Origin: Pseudomonas sp. GL-B-19 | Lineage (GTDB): Bacteria > Pseudomonadota > Gammaproteobacteria > Pseudomonadales > Pseudomonadaceae | DNA: 64,000 bases | Direction of reading: 5' to 3' | Assembly: GCF_019956415.1 (NCBI RefSeq) | Contig: NZ_JAHBDK010000010.1 | Coordinates: 62,001-126,000, forward strand | Shown: piece after piece, positions 8,759-17,252 of the stretch | Layout of the letters: each line of letters opens with the position of its first letter | How positions within the stretch are numbered: the stretch's first letter is position 1 | Notes under the pieces: generated by a model | Database searches by the model: none | What the model was told of the DNA's origin: nothing | Seen by the model: only the letters and a program-made list of their open reading frames with translations | Made by a program: the position numbers and the translations under genes

Positions 8759-9439
8759 ATGTGTGGACGACTGTCGCAGTACCGTGGCATTCACGATTTT
8801 GTCGCCGTGCTGAGCATTCCCGATGCGATGATCAATCACGTCGGGGATGAACCCCTGGCCCGCTACAACGCGGCACCCACCACCCAACTCGCCCTGTTGC
8901 ACCTTGAGCCTGACGGGTTGCACGCCGATCCGGTGCGCTGGGGGTGGCGCCCGGACTGGGCGAAAGATCGCGCGGCGCCGATCAATGCGCGGGTGGAGAA
9001 AGTCGCTCATGGCCCGTTCTTCCGGGCGATCTGGCCACACCGCGCGATTGTGCCGATCGACAACTGGTTTGAATGGGTCGATGCAGGCGATTCGACGCGT
9101 GTGCCATGGCTGATTCGCCGACGGGACGGCGCACCGAGTTACTGCGCGTCCATTGGCCAGTTTCCCGGTTCTGGCAACGAGCCGCGCGGCGACGACGGTT
9201 TTGTCATCATCACGGCGGACAGCGCAGGCGGCATGCTAGACATTCATGACCGCAGGCCGGTGGTGTTGTCAGCGGAACTGGCGCGTGAATGGCTCGACCC
9301 GGCCACCCCAAAAGAACGCGCCGAACAGATAGTGCTTTTACAGGGTGAAACCAGCGAAATATTCGAGTGGTACAGGGTCGACAAAGCCGTCGGCAATGTC
9401 AGAAACCAGAGTAGCGCATTGATAAAAAAGCTTATTTGA
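8759..9439 (+). CDS. yedK: SOS response-associated peptidase family protein (YedK/HMCES)
   Basis: A 226-residue SRAP-domain protein. Cys2 directly follows the initiator Met (MCGRLSQY), which is required because the processed N-terminal Cys forms the thiazolidine cross-link to abasic sites. Other catalytic positions are seen: the Asn in RYNAAPT, the Glu in NWFEW and the His in IHDRRPVVL. The protein shields abasic sites in single-stranded DNA during replication. The gene appears monocistronic and ends before a strong terminator. Confidence 0.93.
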   Translation: MCGRLSQYRGIHDFVAVLSIPDAMINHVGDEPLARYNAAPTTQLALLHLEPDGLHADPVRWGWRPDWAKDRAAPINARVEKVAHGPFFRAIWPHRAIVPIDNWFEWVDAGDSTRVPWLIRRRDGAPSYCASIGQFPGSGNEPRGDDGFVIITADSAGGMLDIHDRRPVVLSAELAREWLDPATPKERAEQIVLLQGETSEIFEWYRVDKAVGNVRNQSSALIKKLI

Positions 9440-9514
9440 CGCAGAAATTGTGGACCGCTAAGCAATTTCTGCGATAACGCAAATTCTGTAGCAGCTTAAC
9501 AATCGCCCAAAGAA

Positions 9515-9538
9515 AAGCCCCGCTTGATAGCGGGGCTC
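9515..9538. terminator. Intrinsic terminator
   Basis: AGCCCCGCT and AGCGGGGCT pair around a TTGATA-type loop, with A-rich and T-containing flanks. It sits between two convergent genes (yedK and the small acidic protein) and can serve both. Confidence 0.8.
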
Positions 9539-9556
9539 TCTGTATGCGTTACCCTC

Positions 9557-9712
9557 TCAGGGCTTTAATGGCATTTCTATATCACGCTCCGACAACTCTC
9601 GACTGTCGTCATGCTTCCAGGTCTGGGGCGGAGGGTTCTCACGTTCGATGTCTTCTTCCGTGGGTTCATCCATCTCTTCATCCGGGTCCGGACGTTTGGG
9701 ATCATTGGCCAT
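9557..9712 (-). CDS. Small acidic hypothetical protein (51 aa)
   Basis: The peptide begins MANDPKRPDPDEEMDEPTEE and is extremely acidic and Pro-rich, with no hydrophobic segment, so it is probably a disordered cytoplasmic protein. An AGGAAGAGAGG purine run lies before the ATG at 9710-9712. The longer reading frame upstream of this Met runs into azlD and is not used. Small acidic proteins of this kind recur in Pseudomonas, but I do not recognise a function. Confidence 0.6.
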   Translation of the reverse strand: MANDPKRPDPDEEMDEPTEEDIERENPPPQTWKHDDSRELSERDIEMPLKP

Positions 9713-9771
9713 GCGCACCTCTCTTCCTGTGAAGGGACTTATTAAGCTTAGAACAAATTCGAGCGCTCGAT

Positions 9772-10086
9772 TCAGAGCCACCAGCGCAGCAAGAAGAAAA
9801 AACCCATGCTCAACAGCATGCTGAGCAAGGTGTTGCGGGTGTAAAGCACCAGCCCCACCGCCACCAGCGAACTGATCAGGTAGGGGTTGTCCCACTGCAA
9901 GTTCAGCTGTTTGTCGGGCATGAACACAATCGGCCCGCAGATCGCGGTCAACATTCCCGGTACGGCGAAACCGAGGAATTGCCGGGCATTGCTGCTCAGG
10001 CGCACCGGCAACCGGGGTTCGAGAAACACGTAGCGGTTGAGAAATACCAGTACGCCCATTCCGATAATCACCGCCCACACCATCAT
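9772..10086 (-). CDS. azlD: AzlD-family branched-chain amino acid exporter subunit
   Basis: A 104-residue membrane protein with about four hydrophobic segments (MMVWAVIIGMGVLVFLNRY at the start, a RWWL end). The short length and the adjacent larger AzlC gene identify it as the small subunit of the AzlCD exporter. Its ATG overlaps the azlC stop as ATGA, so translation is coupled. AzlCD systems export branched-chain amino acids and analogues such as 4-azaleucine. Confidence 0.85.
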   Translation of the reverse strand: MMVWAVIIGMGVLVFLNRYVFLEPRLPVRLSSNARQFLGFAVPGMLTAICGPIVFMPDKQLNLQWDNPYLISSLVAVGLVLYTRNTLLSMLLSMGFFFLLRWWL

Positions 10087-10784
10087 GCTGCGCGCCCCCT
10101 GTAGAGTTTGTTGCAGATAAAGCCCGCGGTCATGCCCGCCAATCCGGACAGCACCAGCGCCGAACCCCATTGCCAGTAGCTGAACAACACCGAGCAGAAC
10201 AGCGACACCGCGACACACACCACGGTGGGCACGCTGCGCACCACCGGCGTGATCAACGCGATGAAGGTGGCGGCGATGGAGAAGTCCAGCCCCAAATGCT
10301 CCAATCCCGGAATGCTGCTGCCCAGCACGATGCCTGCCAGGGTGAACAGGTTCCAGGCGATATAAAACGTCAGCCCGACCCCCAGCGCGTACCAGCGATT
10401 GAATTGCTGTTTATCGTGCTGACTGGTGAGGGCAAACAGTTCGTCGGTGAGCAAAAAGCCCAGCCCCACCCGCCAACGCCCCGGCAACGGCGAAATCACC
10501 GACCGCATGCTCATGCCATAAAGCAAATGCTGTGACGTCAGCAATACGGTAGTCAGCAAAATCGAAAAGATCCCGGCACCGCCCTTGAGCATGCCGATGG
10601 CGACCAACTGCGCGGCGCCGGCAAACACGATGCTCGACAGCCCCTGCCCTTGCAGCGGCGTGAGGTTGGCCTCAATGGCCATGGACCCGGCCAGCAAGCC
10701 CCATGGCGCGGTGGCCAGGGACAGCGGCATGATCGCCGCGGCGCCACGCAGAAAGGCACTGCGCGGCATGAGTAAATTAGACAT
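10083..10784 (-). CDS. azlC: AzlC-family branched-chain amino acid exporter subunit
   Basis: A 233-residue polytopic membrane protein of the AzlC family. The N-terminal motif APWGLLAGSMAIEANLTPLQ and the following FAGAAQLVAIGML are diagnostic. Several more helices follow, including FLLTDELFALT, a typical AzlC segment. It forms the large subunit of the two-part exporter with the downstream AzlD. No Lrp-type regulator is adjacent, though Lrp genes often neighbour azlCD elsewhere. Confidence 0.9.
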   Translation of the reverse strand: MSNLLMPRSAFLRGAAAIMPLSLATAPWGLLAGSMAIEANLTPLQGQGLSSIVFAGAAQLVAIGMLKGGAGIFSILLTTVLLTSQHLLYGMSMRSVISPLPGRWRVGLGFLLTDELFALTSQHDKQQFNRWYALGVGLTFYIAWNLFTLAGIVLGSSIPGLEHLGLDFSIAATFIALITPVVRSVPTVVCVAVSLFCSVLFSYWQWGSALVLSGLAGMTAGFICNKLYRGRAA

Positions 10785-10970
10785 AACGCCCTACAACCAG
10801 TGAAAGACCCGAGACTTTGCCAGCAGTCGCGCCGGAAGGCTTGAACAATCTTGCGCACCAGTGCTGAGAGCGTAGACAGCAAAGCTGTTCCATTCATCGG
10901 CTGGGCGCTTGATTCGCCTCGATAGTAGCAACATGATGGCGCTGCATTTTTCCTTGAGGCCAGGCCCTGC

Positions 10971-11903
10971 ATGAGCTCAGTCGAACCCGATAGTGATGTC
11001 TATAAAACCCTGCTTGAGTCAACCAATGCAATTCCTTGGCGGATCGACTGGAACACCATGACGTTCAGCTACATAGGCCCGCAGATCGAAGCGCTGTTGG
11101 GCTGGAAGCAAGACAGTTGGGCGACGGTCAACGACTGGGTCGAGCGCATGCACCCGGACGATCGGGATTACGTGGTGGAGTTCTGCGTCTCGCAATCGCG
11201 CGCAGGGGTCGATCATGAGGCGGATTATCGGGCGCTGACTCAACAAGGCGACTACGTGTGGATTCGCGACGTGGTGCACGTGGTGCGCAAGGACGGTGAA
11301 GTGGAAGCGCTGGTGGGCTTCATGTTCGACATCAGCGAGCGCAAGAAAACCGAAGAGCATTTGAGCCGGCTGCAGAAGCAACTCGAAGAGTATTCCTTCC
11401 AGGACGGCCTCACCGGTATTGCCAACCGGCGCATGTTCGACACCGTGATGGAGCGCGAATGGGGCAATGCCCAGCGCACGGGCCTGCCGCTTTCGTTGCT
11501 GATCATGGACATCGACTATTTCAAGCAATTCAACGATCACTATGGACACATCAAAGGTGACGAATGCCTGCGTCAGGTGGCCCAGACGTTGTCGCTGGCA
11601 GCCAATCGACCGCGTGATTTCATTGCCCGGATCGGCGGCGAAGAATTCGTCTGGCTGCTCCCGGAAACCGATGCCGAGTCCGCACGGCTGGTGGCTCGCA
11701 AATGCCTGCACCTGATTCGCCAGCAACACATTCTTCATGAGTTTTCGCCGGCTTCGCCGCTATTGAGCGTGAGCCTGGGCGTCGGCACCACCGTCGCCCC
11801 GCTGCAAGCGACCGCACTGGAGTTCATCGAGCAAGTCGACAAGTTGCTCTATCGGGCCAAACACAACGGCCGGATGCGCGCCGAGTTTGCTGATTTTCGT
11901 TGA
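10971..11903 (+). CDS. PAS-GGDEF diguanylate cyclase
   Basis: A 310-residue cytoplasmic protein: an N-terminal PAS fold (residues about 15-125, ending in the PAC-like GFMFDISERKKTEEHL), a short coiled linker, and a GGDEF domain from about residue 140. The active-site motif is GGEEF and an I-site RPRD lies five residues before it. It should therefore make c-di-GMP and be product-inhibited. PAS ligand unknown. No transmembrane segment is visible. The next gene (DUF2784) follows after 76 bp on the same strand. Confidence 0.92.
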   Translation: MSSVEPDSDVYKTLLESTNAIPWRIDWNTMTFSYIGPQIEALLGWKQDSWATVNDWVERMHPDDRDYVVEFCVSQSRAGVDHEADYRALTQQGDYVWIRDVVHVVRKDGEVEALVGFMFDISERKKTEEHLSRLQKQLEEYSFQDGLTGIANRRMFDTVMEREWGNAQRTGLPLSLLIMDIDYFKQFNDHYGHIKGDECLRQVAQTLSLAANRPRDFIARIGGEEFVWLLPETDAESARLVARKCLHLIRQQHILHEFSPASPLLSVSLGVGTTVAPLQATALEFIEQVDKLLYRAKHNGRMRAEFADFR

Positions 11904-11979
11904 ACTCCTGGAACCCATAGAGCCGCCGCCGACGCCCGAGTACCATGAAGTGATTCGCATGACAGGTCAGGGAGGCGAC

Positions 11980-12354
11980 ATGCTTTACCGGATCGCCGCC
12001 GACGGGCTGGTGCTGTTTCATCTGTTGTTCATTCTGTTCGTGCTGTTCGGCGGGCTGCTGGTGCTCAAATGGCGGTCGCTGATCTGGGCGCACCTGCCCG
12101 CCGCCGCGTGGGGCGTGACGGTTGAAGTCTTGCACCTGACCTGCCCGCTGACCCAGTGGGAAAATCTCATGCGCCAGGCGGCCGGGCAAAACGGCTACGG
12201 GGGCGGCTTTATCGAACACTACGTGTGGCCGGTCATTTACCCGGCTGGCCTGACGCCCGCGATTCAGTTGACGCTGGGCAGCGTAGTGCTGGCTATCAAC
12301 GTGCTGGTCTATCTTCGGCTGATCAGGCTGTGGAAATTGCGCCGGGCCGCCTGA
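11980..12354 (+). CDS. DUF2784 family inner-membrane protein
   Basis: A 124-residue protein with about four hydrophobic segments and the family pattern LVLFHLLFILFVLFGG, then LTCPLTQWENLMR and a GGFIEHYVWPVIYP stretch. The ATG at 11980 has an AGGGAGG ribosome site seven bases upstream and gives the normal family length; a longer frame starting at 11887 overlaps the cyclase stop and is less likely. Function unknown; the family consists of small membrane proteins of about this size. Confidence 0.8.
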   Translation: MLYRIAADGLVLFHLLFILFVLFGGLLVLKWRSLIWAHLPAAAWGVTVEVLHLTCPLTQWENLMRQAAGQNGYGGGFIEHYVWPVIYPAGLTPAIQLTLGSVVLAINVLVYLRLIRLWKLRRAA

Positions 12355-12377
12355 AACAAGCGCCGAGGATTGAGTCC

Positions 12378-13295
12378 ATGTTGTCGATTGAAGACCTGAG
12401 TCTGCTCCAGGCCATCCGCGAGACCGGCAGCCTGTCGCGGGCCGCCGCTCACTTGGGCAAGGCGCCGTCGACCGTGTCCTACGCTGCGCGGCAACTGGAG
12501 GAGCGCTTCGACGCGTTGCTCTTCGATCGCCGTCGTTACCGCTTGCAGCTCACCCCGGCTGGCGAGTTGCTGGTGAACGAAGCGGCGCGGTTGATGCAGG
12601 ACGTGTCCCGGCTGACCCAGCGAGTCCAGCAAGTGGCCAACGGCTGGGAAAGCCGGTTATGGATTGTCACCGACGAATTGCTTGAATTCGAAGCCTTGAT
12701 ACCAGTGATCCACGAATTCGACGCGCTGGAATCCGGCGTACCGCTGCGCATCACGCAGGAGGTGCTCAAAGGCGTTTGGGAAGCCCTGCGAGAAGGCCGT
12801 GCGGACTTGATCATCGGCGCCACCAACGAGCCGCCGGCGATCCCGACCCTGCGCTGGATGCAATTGGGGGAAATGGAGTGGGTGTTCGCAGTGTCTCCCA
12901 AACACCCACTGGCCAAGGCCAAAGAGCCTATTTCACGGGCGATGGTGGCGCAGCACCGAGCGATTGTCGTGGCCGATTCTTCAAGGGTCACGGAGGGCAG
13001 CACCTACGGCGTCTCTGGCGGCCAACCAGTGCTCGCGGTACCGACCATGCGCGCAAAAGTCCTGGCTCAATGCGATGGGCTGGGCGTCGGCTGGCTGCCC
13101 CGGCACCGGGTGGGCTCGTTATTGAAAAACGGCACCCTGGTCGAAAAACAGATGGCCGACCCGCGCGAACCGAACATTCTGTATGCCGGCTGGCGCGGCG
13201 ATCATGACGGTCGTGCATTGGGCTGGTGGCTGGAAAAACTCAAGCAATCGTACCTCTGCACCCAACTGGTTCAGGGTAGCGACCGGTTTGTCTGA
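12378..13295 (+). CDS. LysR-family transcriptional regulator
   Basis: A 305-residue LysR protein starting at ATG 12378 (MLSIEDLSLLQAIRETG). The N-terminal winged helix holds SLSRAAAHLGKAPSTVSYAARQLEE; the effector domain runs from about residue 90 with the usual two-lobed pattern (RADLIIGATNEPPA, EWVFAVSPKHPLA). It is 23 bp downstream of the DUF2784 gene on the same strand and not divergent from any target, so the regulated genes are not obvious. A longer in-frame reading from 12156 overlaps the preceding gene and is rejected. Confidence 0.9.
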   Translation: MLSIEDLSLLQAIRETGSLSRAAAHLGKAPSTVSYAARQLEERFDALLFDRRRYRLQLTPAGELLVNEAARLMQDVSRLTQRVQQVANGWESRLWIVTDELLEFEALIPVIHEFDALESGVPLRITQEVLKGVWEALREGRADLIIGATNEPPAIPTLRWMQLGEMEWVFAVSPKHPLAKAKEPISRAMVAQHRAIVVADSSRVTEGSTYGVSGGQPVLAVPTMRAKVLAQCDGLGVGWLPRHRVGSLLKNGTLVEKQMADPREPNILYAGWRGDHDGRALGWWLEKLKQSYLCTQLVQGSDRFV

Positions 13296-13297
13296 AC

Positions 13298-14875
13298 TCA
13301 GTTGGCAGTGACACTCATGTTGCGCCCGCTGGTCTTGGCCACATACAGCGCCTTGTCCGCCGCACTGACCAAATCATCGGGTTGGTCCTGCGAGGCCGGG
13401 TTGTAGGCGCAAACACCGATACTGACCGTTACCCTGCCCTCCGGACTTTCGCAGTGCGCAATGTCCGCCCGCAGTACCGCGTGGCGGATGTTTTCGGCCA
13501 CCAGAAAAGCGCCCGCATAGTCGGTGCCAGGCAGCACCACCGAGAACTCTTCGCCGCCATAACGCGCGGCAAGGTCGCCGGGGCGCTTGATGTTGTCCTT
13601 GATGATCGCGCTGATCCGGCGCAAACACTCATCGCCGGCCACATGACCATAACGATCATTGAAGCTCTTGAAGTGATCAACATCGATCATCAGCATGGCA
13701 AGGTCAGTCAGCGTGCGCCGTGCGCGGCCCATTTCCGCGAGGATAAACACGTCGAACTGACGCCGGTTGGACAGACCGGTCAACGCATCCTCAAGGGCCA
13801 GCAATTCAAGGCTACGATTGACCTCGATGAGTTTTTCCTGGCCATCGAGCAACACACGCTGGACGTGTTGTTGCTGCTTCATGACGTGAATGAGGCGGTA
13901 ACCAAGCCCGCCCAGAAACAGCAGTAGCGAAACCACGATACCTGCGCTCAATGCCGTCTCTTTGCGCCAGCCGACCAGGACTTCCTCCTTGTCCAGCGCG
14001 GCAAAGATGATCAGCGGATACCCGCTGACCCGCCGAAACCCCACCACCCGTTCCACACCGTCCACATATGACTTGACGGTGGCCGTGCCGGAATCGCCTT
14101 TGGGCAACAGTTGAGTAAACAGCGGCGCCTTGGCCACGCTGATGCCAATGTCAGCCTCATTGAACGGCCGCCGCACAACAATGCTGGCATCATCGGCAAA
14201 CAGGCTGATCACCCCGTTGCGGCCCATATCGATACTGTTGTAAAGCTCAAGAAAATGACTGAGATAGATCGTTGCCAGCGCCACACCGGCAAATCGACCA
14301 TCCGGATGATTGATCCGGCGTGACACGGTCATGATCCATTCACCACTCGAACGACTTTTTATCGATTGACCGATATGCGGGCCGCGGTCGGGATGGTCAC
14401 GATGAAAAATGAAATATTCACGGTCGGAATTGTTCGCGCCAGGTACCTCGGCGCCATTGGAGTTGGCGATCCAGCGCCCCGCTTCGTCAAAGACGAACAA
14501 GCCATGCAGTTGCTTCAGCTCGCTGCGTTCAGCGCTGAGCAACCGTTGCAATCTGGGCAGTTGTTGCGCACCGACACCATCGTTTTCAACGCGGTCCACG
14601 AGGGCAAACAGCAGCGTATCGGCCTGTTTTATCGACGCTTGCGTTTGCGACGCCAGGGTCTGCGCCAGGTTGGACATCGCCACTTCTTTGTCATGCAGAT
14701 GGTACTGGCGCGAATTCCAGGCTTGCCAAATCACGATTGCCGTCATCGACAGGCACACAGCCACGAGCAGAACTACCGCGTAGCGGACCTTGAGCCTCGA
14801 CGCACGCTGGCCGGTCTTCCACGACGCGGTGGTACGGGCGCTTTCAGTTGGATCTTTAATGGACGAATGCCCCAT
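13298..14875 (-). CDS. Membrane-bound sensor diguanylate cyclase (Cache-GGDEF)
   Basis: About 525 residues from the ATG at 14875 (MGHSSIKD). A transmembrane helix (about residues 31-52) precedes a periplasmic double-Cache-like sensor of about 240 residues, then a second transmembrane segment (SAGIVVSLLLFLGGLGYRL), a coiled linker and a GGDEF domain with GGEEF and an RPGD I-site. The protein should bind an extracellular ligand and make c-di-GMP. The sensor includes PHIGQSIKSRSSGEWIMTVS, typical of Cache domains that bind small carboxylates or amines. It is convergent with the LysR gene, only 2 bp apart. Confidence 0.9.
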   Translation of the reverse strand: MGHSSIKDPTESARTTASWKTGQRASRLKVRYAVVLLVAVCLSMTAIVIWQAWNSRQYHLHDKEVAMSNLAQTLASQTQASIKQADTLLFALVDRVENDGVGAQQLPRLQRLLSAERSELKQLHGLFVFDEAGRWIANSNGAEVPGANNSDREYFIFHRDHPDRGPHIGQSIKSRSSGEWIMTVSRRINHPDGRFAGVALATIYLSHFLELYNSIDMGRNGVISLFADDASIVVRRPFNEADIGISVAKAPLFTQLLPKGDSGTATVKSYVDGVERVVGFRRVSGYPLIIFAALDKEEVLVGWRKETALSAGIVVSLLLFLGGLGYRLIHVMKQQQHVQRVLLDGQEKLIEVNRSLELLALEDALTGLSNRRQFDVFILAEMGRARRTLTDLAMLMIDVDHFKSFNDRYGHVAGDECLRRISAIIKDNIKRPGDLAARYGGEEFSVVLPGTDYAGAFLVAENIRHAVLRADIAHCESPEGRVTVSIGVCAYNPASQDQPDDLVSAADKALYVAKTSGRNMSVTAN

Positions 14876-15000
14876 AACGTTCCCTGATTCGTTATGACAG
14901 GGCAACTTTTCCTGTTCGCCCTTTGAATGCCGTTCCAGCAACAAGATAGGCGATTTGCTAGCTTCATGACGGGATTGTGTGGGGAATCCGCCCTAAAGTC

Positions 15001-15528
15001 TTACTTCGACGACTGTTTCACCGCCTCAAGCCAGGCCGGATCCAGACGGGTCTGATCGGTGTCGATGCCCAGCGCATCCATCCGCGCCTTGTGCTGATCC
15101 ATCTCGCGGATCAATTGACTGTGGTCGCTGGAGTTGCCGTCCAGTTCGTGCATCTGGTTCAAGCCCAGGTGGTAAAAACGCAGCAGCTTCATGGCCACCG
15201 GATCACCCGTCTCAACCGCTGCGGTGACCTGATGCATGATGTTTGTGATGCTCATCAAGCTGCGCTTGAGCCGCCAGCCGTACACCGCGGGCGCCATCCA
15301 TGGCTGGTTCCAGAACTTGCCGCGCATCAGCGCCACCATCAGCAACACCGCGATAAACACACCGCCGACGTTGAACCGCAGGTTGTCGCCGTCGGGCTCA
15401 CCGAATAACGCCACCGCCGCCGTGGACAGCACCATCGCCAGCGCCAGGAAAATCAGGGCAATAATCACCGTACTGCGGCGCGTCTGTTGTCGATAGGCTT
15501 GGGCATTCTTCGGCTGGATTTCGAACAT
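15001..15528 (-). CDS. DUF3087 family membrane protein
   Basis: A 175-residue protein with two transmembrane helices (about residues 22-42 and 53-72) and a C-terminal cytoplasmic helical part rich in charged residues. The start MFEIQPKNAQAYRQQTRRS and general layout fit DUF3087, found in Pseudomonas and relatives with unknown function. It stands alone on the minus strand. Confidence 0.7.
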   Translation of the reverse strand: MFEIQPKNAQAYRQQTRRSTVIIALIFLALAMVLSTAAVALFGEPDGDNLRFNVGGVFIAVLLMVALMRGKFWNQPWMAPAVYGWRLKRSLMSITNIMHQVTAAVETGDPVAMKLLRFYHLGLNQMHELDGNSSDHSQLIREMDQHKARMDALGIDTDQTRLDPAWLEAVKQSSK

Positions 15529-15744
15529 CGCGGCAGGGTTCCTTGGGGCATGAGCAAAAAAGAAGGCCAGGCATTATCGCCTCTGCGAGGGATTTAGCTA
15601 TGCTGACGCTCCTTTTCATCTTTTCATCGTCAAACGGGGGACATGGCGGTACAGCGCAGTTCGTGCCATCTTCATCCATGGATACACTCTATTCGGATGC
15701 CATTCGCGCGGCTCGGTGAGTGACATCGTTTTAAGGATCATTGA

Positions 15745-17118
15745 ATGACCCAACGACAAGTAATCAACGCCTCGGTCAGCCCTAAAGGCAGCCTGGAAAC
15801 CCTTTCTCAACGCGAAGTCCAACAACTGAGCGAAGCCGGTTCCGGCAGCACCTACGACATCTTCCGCCAATGCGCCCTGGCGATCCTCAACACTGGCGCC
15901 CATGTCGACAACGCCAAAACCATCCTTGAAGCCTACAAAGATTTTGAAATCCGCATCCACCAGCAAGATCGCGGCGTACGCCTGGAACTGCTGAACGCAC
16001 CGGCCGACGCCTTCGTCGACGGCGAAATGATCGCCAGCACGCGTGAGATGCTGTTCAGCGCCTTGCGTGACATCGTCTACACCGAAAACGAACTCGACAG
16101 CCAGCGCATCGACCTGAGTACCTCCCAAGGCATCAGCGACTACGTGTTCCACTTGCTGCGCAACGCCCGCACCCTGCGCCCCGGTGTCGAGCCGAAGATC
16201 GTGGTCTGCTGGGGCGGCCACTCGATCAACACCGAAGAATACAAATACACCAAGAAAGTCGGCCACGAACTGGGTCTGCGCAGCCTCGACATCTGCACCG
16301 GTTGCGGCCCCGGCGTGATGAAAGGCCCGATGAAAGGCGCGACCATCGCCCACGCCAAACAGCGTATCCACGGCGGGCGTTACCTCGGTTTGACCGAACC
16401 GGGCATCATCGCCGCCGAAGCGCCAAACCCGATCGTCAATGAGCTGGTGATCTTGCCGGACATCGAAAAACGTCTGGAAGCGTTCGTGCGCGTCGGCCAC
16501 GGCATCATCATTTTCCCGGGCGGCGCGGGCACGGCCGAAGAGTTCCTGTACCTGCTCGGCATCCTGATGCACCCGGACAACCAAGGCCTGCCCTTCCCGG
16601 TCGTCCTCACCGGGCCAAAACATGCCGCCCCGTATCTGCAACAACTGGACGCGTTCGTCGGCGCCACGCTGGGCGATGCCGCGAAGAAACATTACGAGAT
16701 CATCATCGACGATCCGGCTGAAGTCGCACGGCAGATGACTCAGGGGCTTAAAGCGGTCAAACAGTTCCGCCGCGAGCGCAATGACGCGTTCCACTTCAAC
16801 TGGCTGCTGAAGATCGACGAAGGCTTCCAGCGCCCGTTCGACCCGACCCACGAAAACATGGCCAACCTGAAACTGAGCCAGGCCCTCCCCGCCCATGAAC
16901 TGGCGGCCAACCTGCGGCGCGCGTTCTCCGGCATTGTCGCCGGCAACGTCAAGGACAAGGGCATCCGCCTGATCGAACAGCACGGGCCTTACCAGATCCG
17001 TGGTGATGCGGCGATCATGCATCCGCTGGATCAACTGCTCAAAGCCTTCGTCGCCCAACACCGGATGAAACTGCCCGGTGGCGCGGCATATGTGCCGTGT
17101 TATCAGGTTGTGGCGTAA
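15745..17118 (+). CDS. ppnN: Nucleotide 5'-monophosphate nucleosidase (PpnN/YgdH)
   Basis: A 457-residue protein covering the full PpnN length: an N-terminal domain (NASVSPKGSLETLSQREV), a central LOG-like Rossmann domain with TGCGPGVMKG and PGGAGTAEE, and the C-terminal pppGpp-regulatory type domain. PpnN hydrolyses purine nucleoside monophosphates to base and ribose 5-phosphate, and is stimulated by (p)ppGpp in E. coli. The nucleotide-binding PGGxGTxxE motif is intact. It appears to be a single-gene transcript, followed by a REP pair. Confidence 0.93.
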   Translation: MTQRQVINASVSPKGSLETLSQREVQQLSEAGSGSTYDIFRQCALAILNTGAHVDNAKTILEAYKDFEIRIHQQDRGVRLELLNAPADAFVDGEMIASTREMLFSALRDIVYTENELDSQRIDLSTSQGISDYVFHLLRNARTLRPGVEPKIVVCWGGHSINTEEYKYTKKVGHELGLRSLDICTGCGPGVMKGPMKGATIAHAKQRIHGGRYLGLTEPGIIAAEAPNPIVNELVILPDIEKRLEAFVRVGHGIIIFPGGAGTAEEFLYLLGILMHPDNQGLPFPVVLTGPKHAAPYLQQLDAFVGATLGDAAKKHYEIIIDDPAEVARQMTQGLKAVKQFRRERNDAFHFNWLLKIDEGFQRPFDPTHENMANLKLSQALPAHELAANLRRAFSGIVAGNVKDKGIRLIEQHGPYQIRGDAAIMHPLDQLLKAFVAQHRMKLPGGAAYVPCYQVVA

Positions 17119-17146
17119 CCTCGACCTGACCAACACTGTATATCCC

Positions 17147-17236
17147 TGTGGGAGCGAGCCGGCTCGCGATAGCGGTGTGTCATTCAACATTAATGTTGAC
17201 TGGCATGGCCTCATCGCGAGCAGGCTCGCTCCCACA
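17147..17236. repeat. REP doublet
   Basis: Two inverted REP units (TGTGGGAGCGAGCCGGCTCG and its counterpart ending GCTCGCTCCCACA) face each other across about 40 bp. This is the standard Pseudomonas REPIN layout, placed between convergent ppnN and hydrolase genes. Confidence 0.85.
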
Positions 17237-17252
17237 TTAGTTGTCAGTGTGG

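Noticed and set aside
15616..17235. Long (539-codon) open frame on the minus strand opposite ppnN
   Set aside because: It mirrors the ppnN coding frame in GC-rich DNA, has low-complexity Asp/Val/Gln-rich composition and no recognisable domain; ppnN is fully supported by family motifs.
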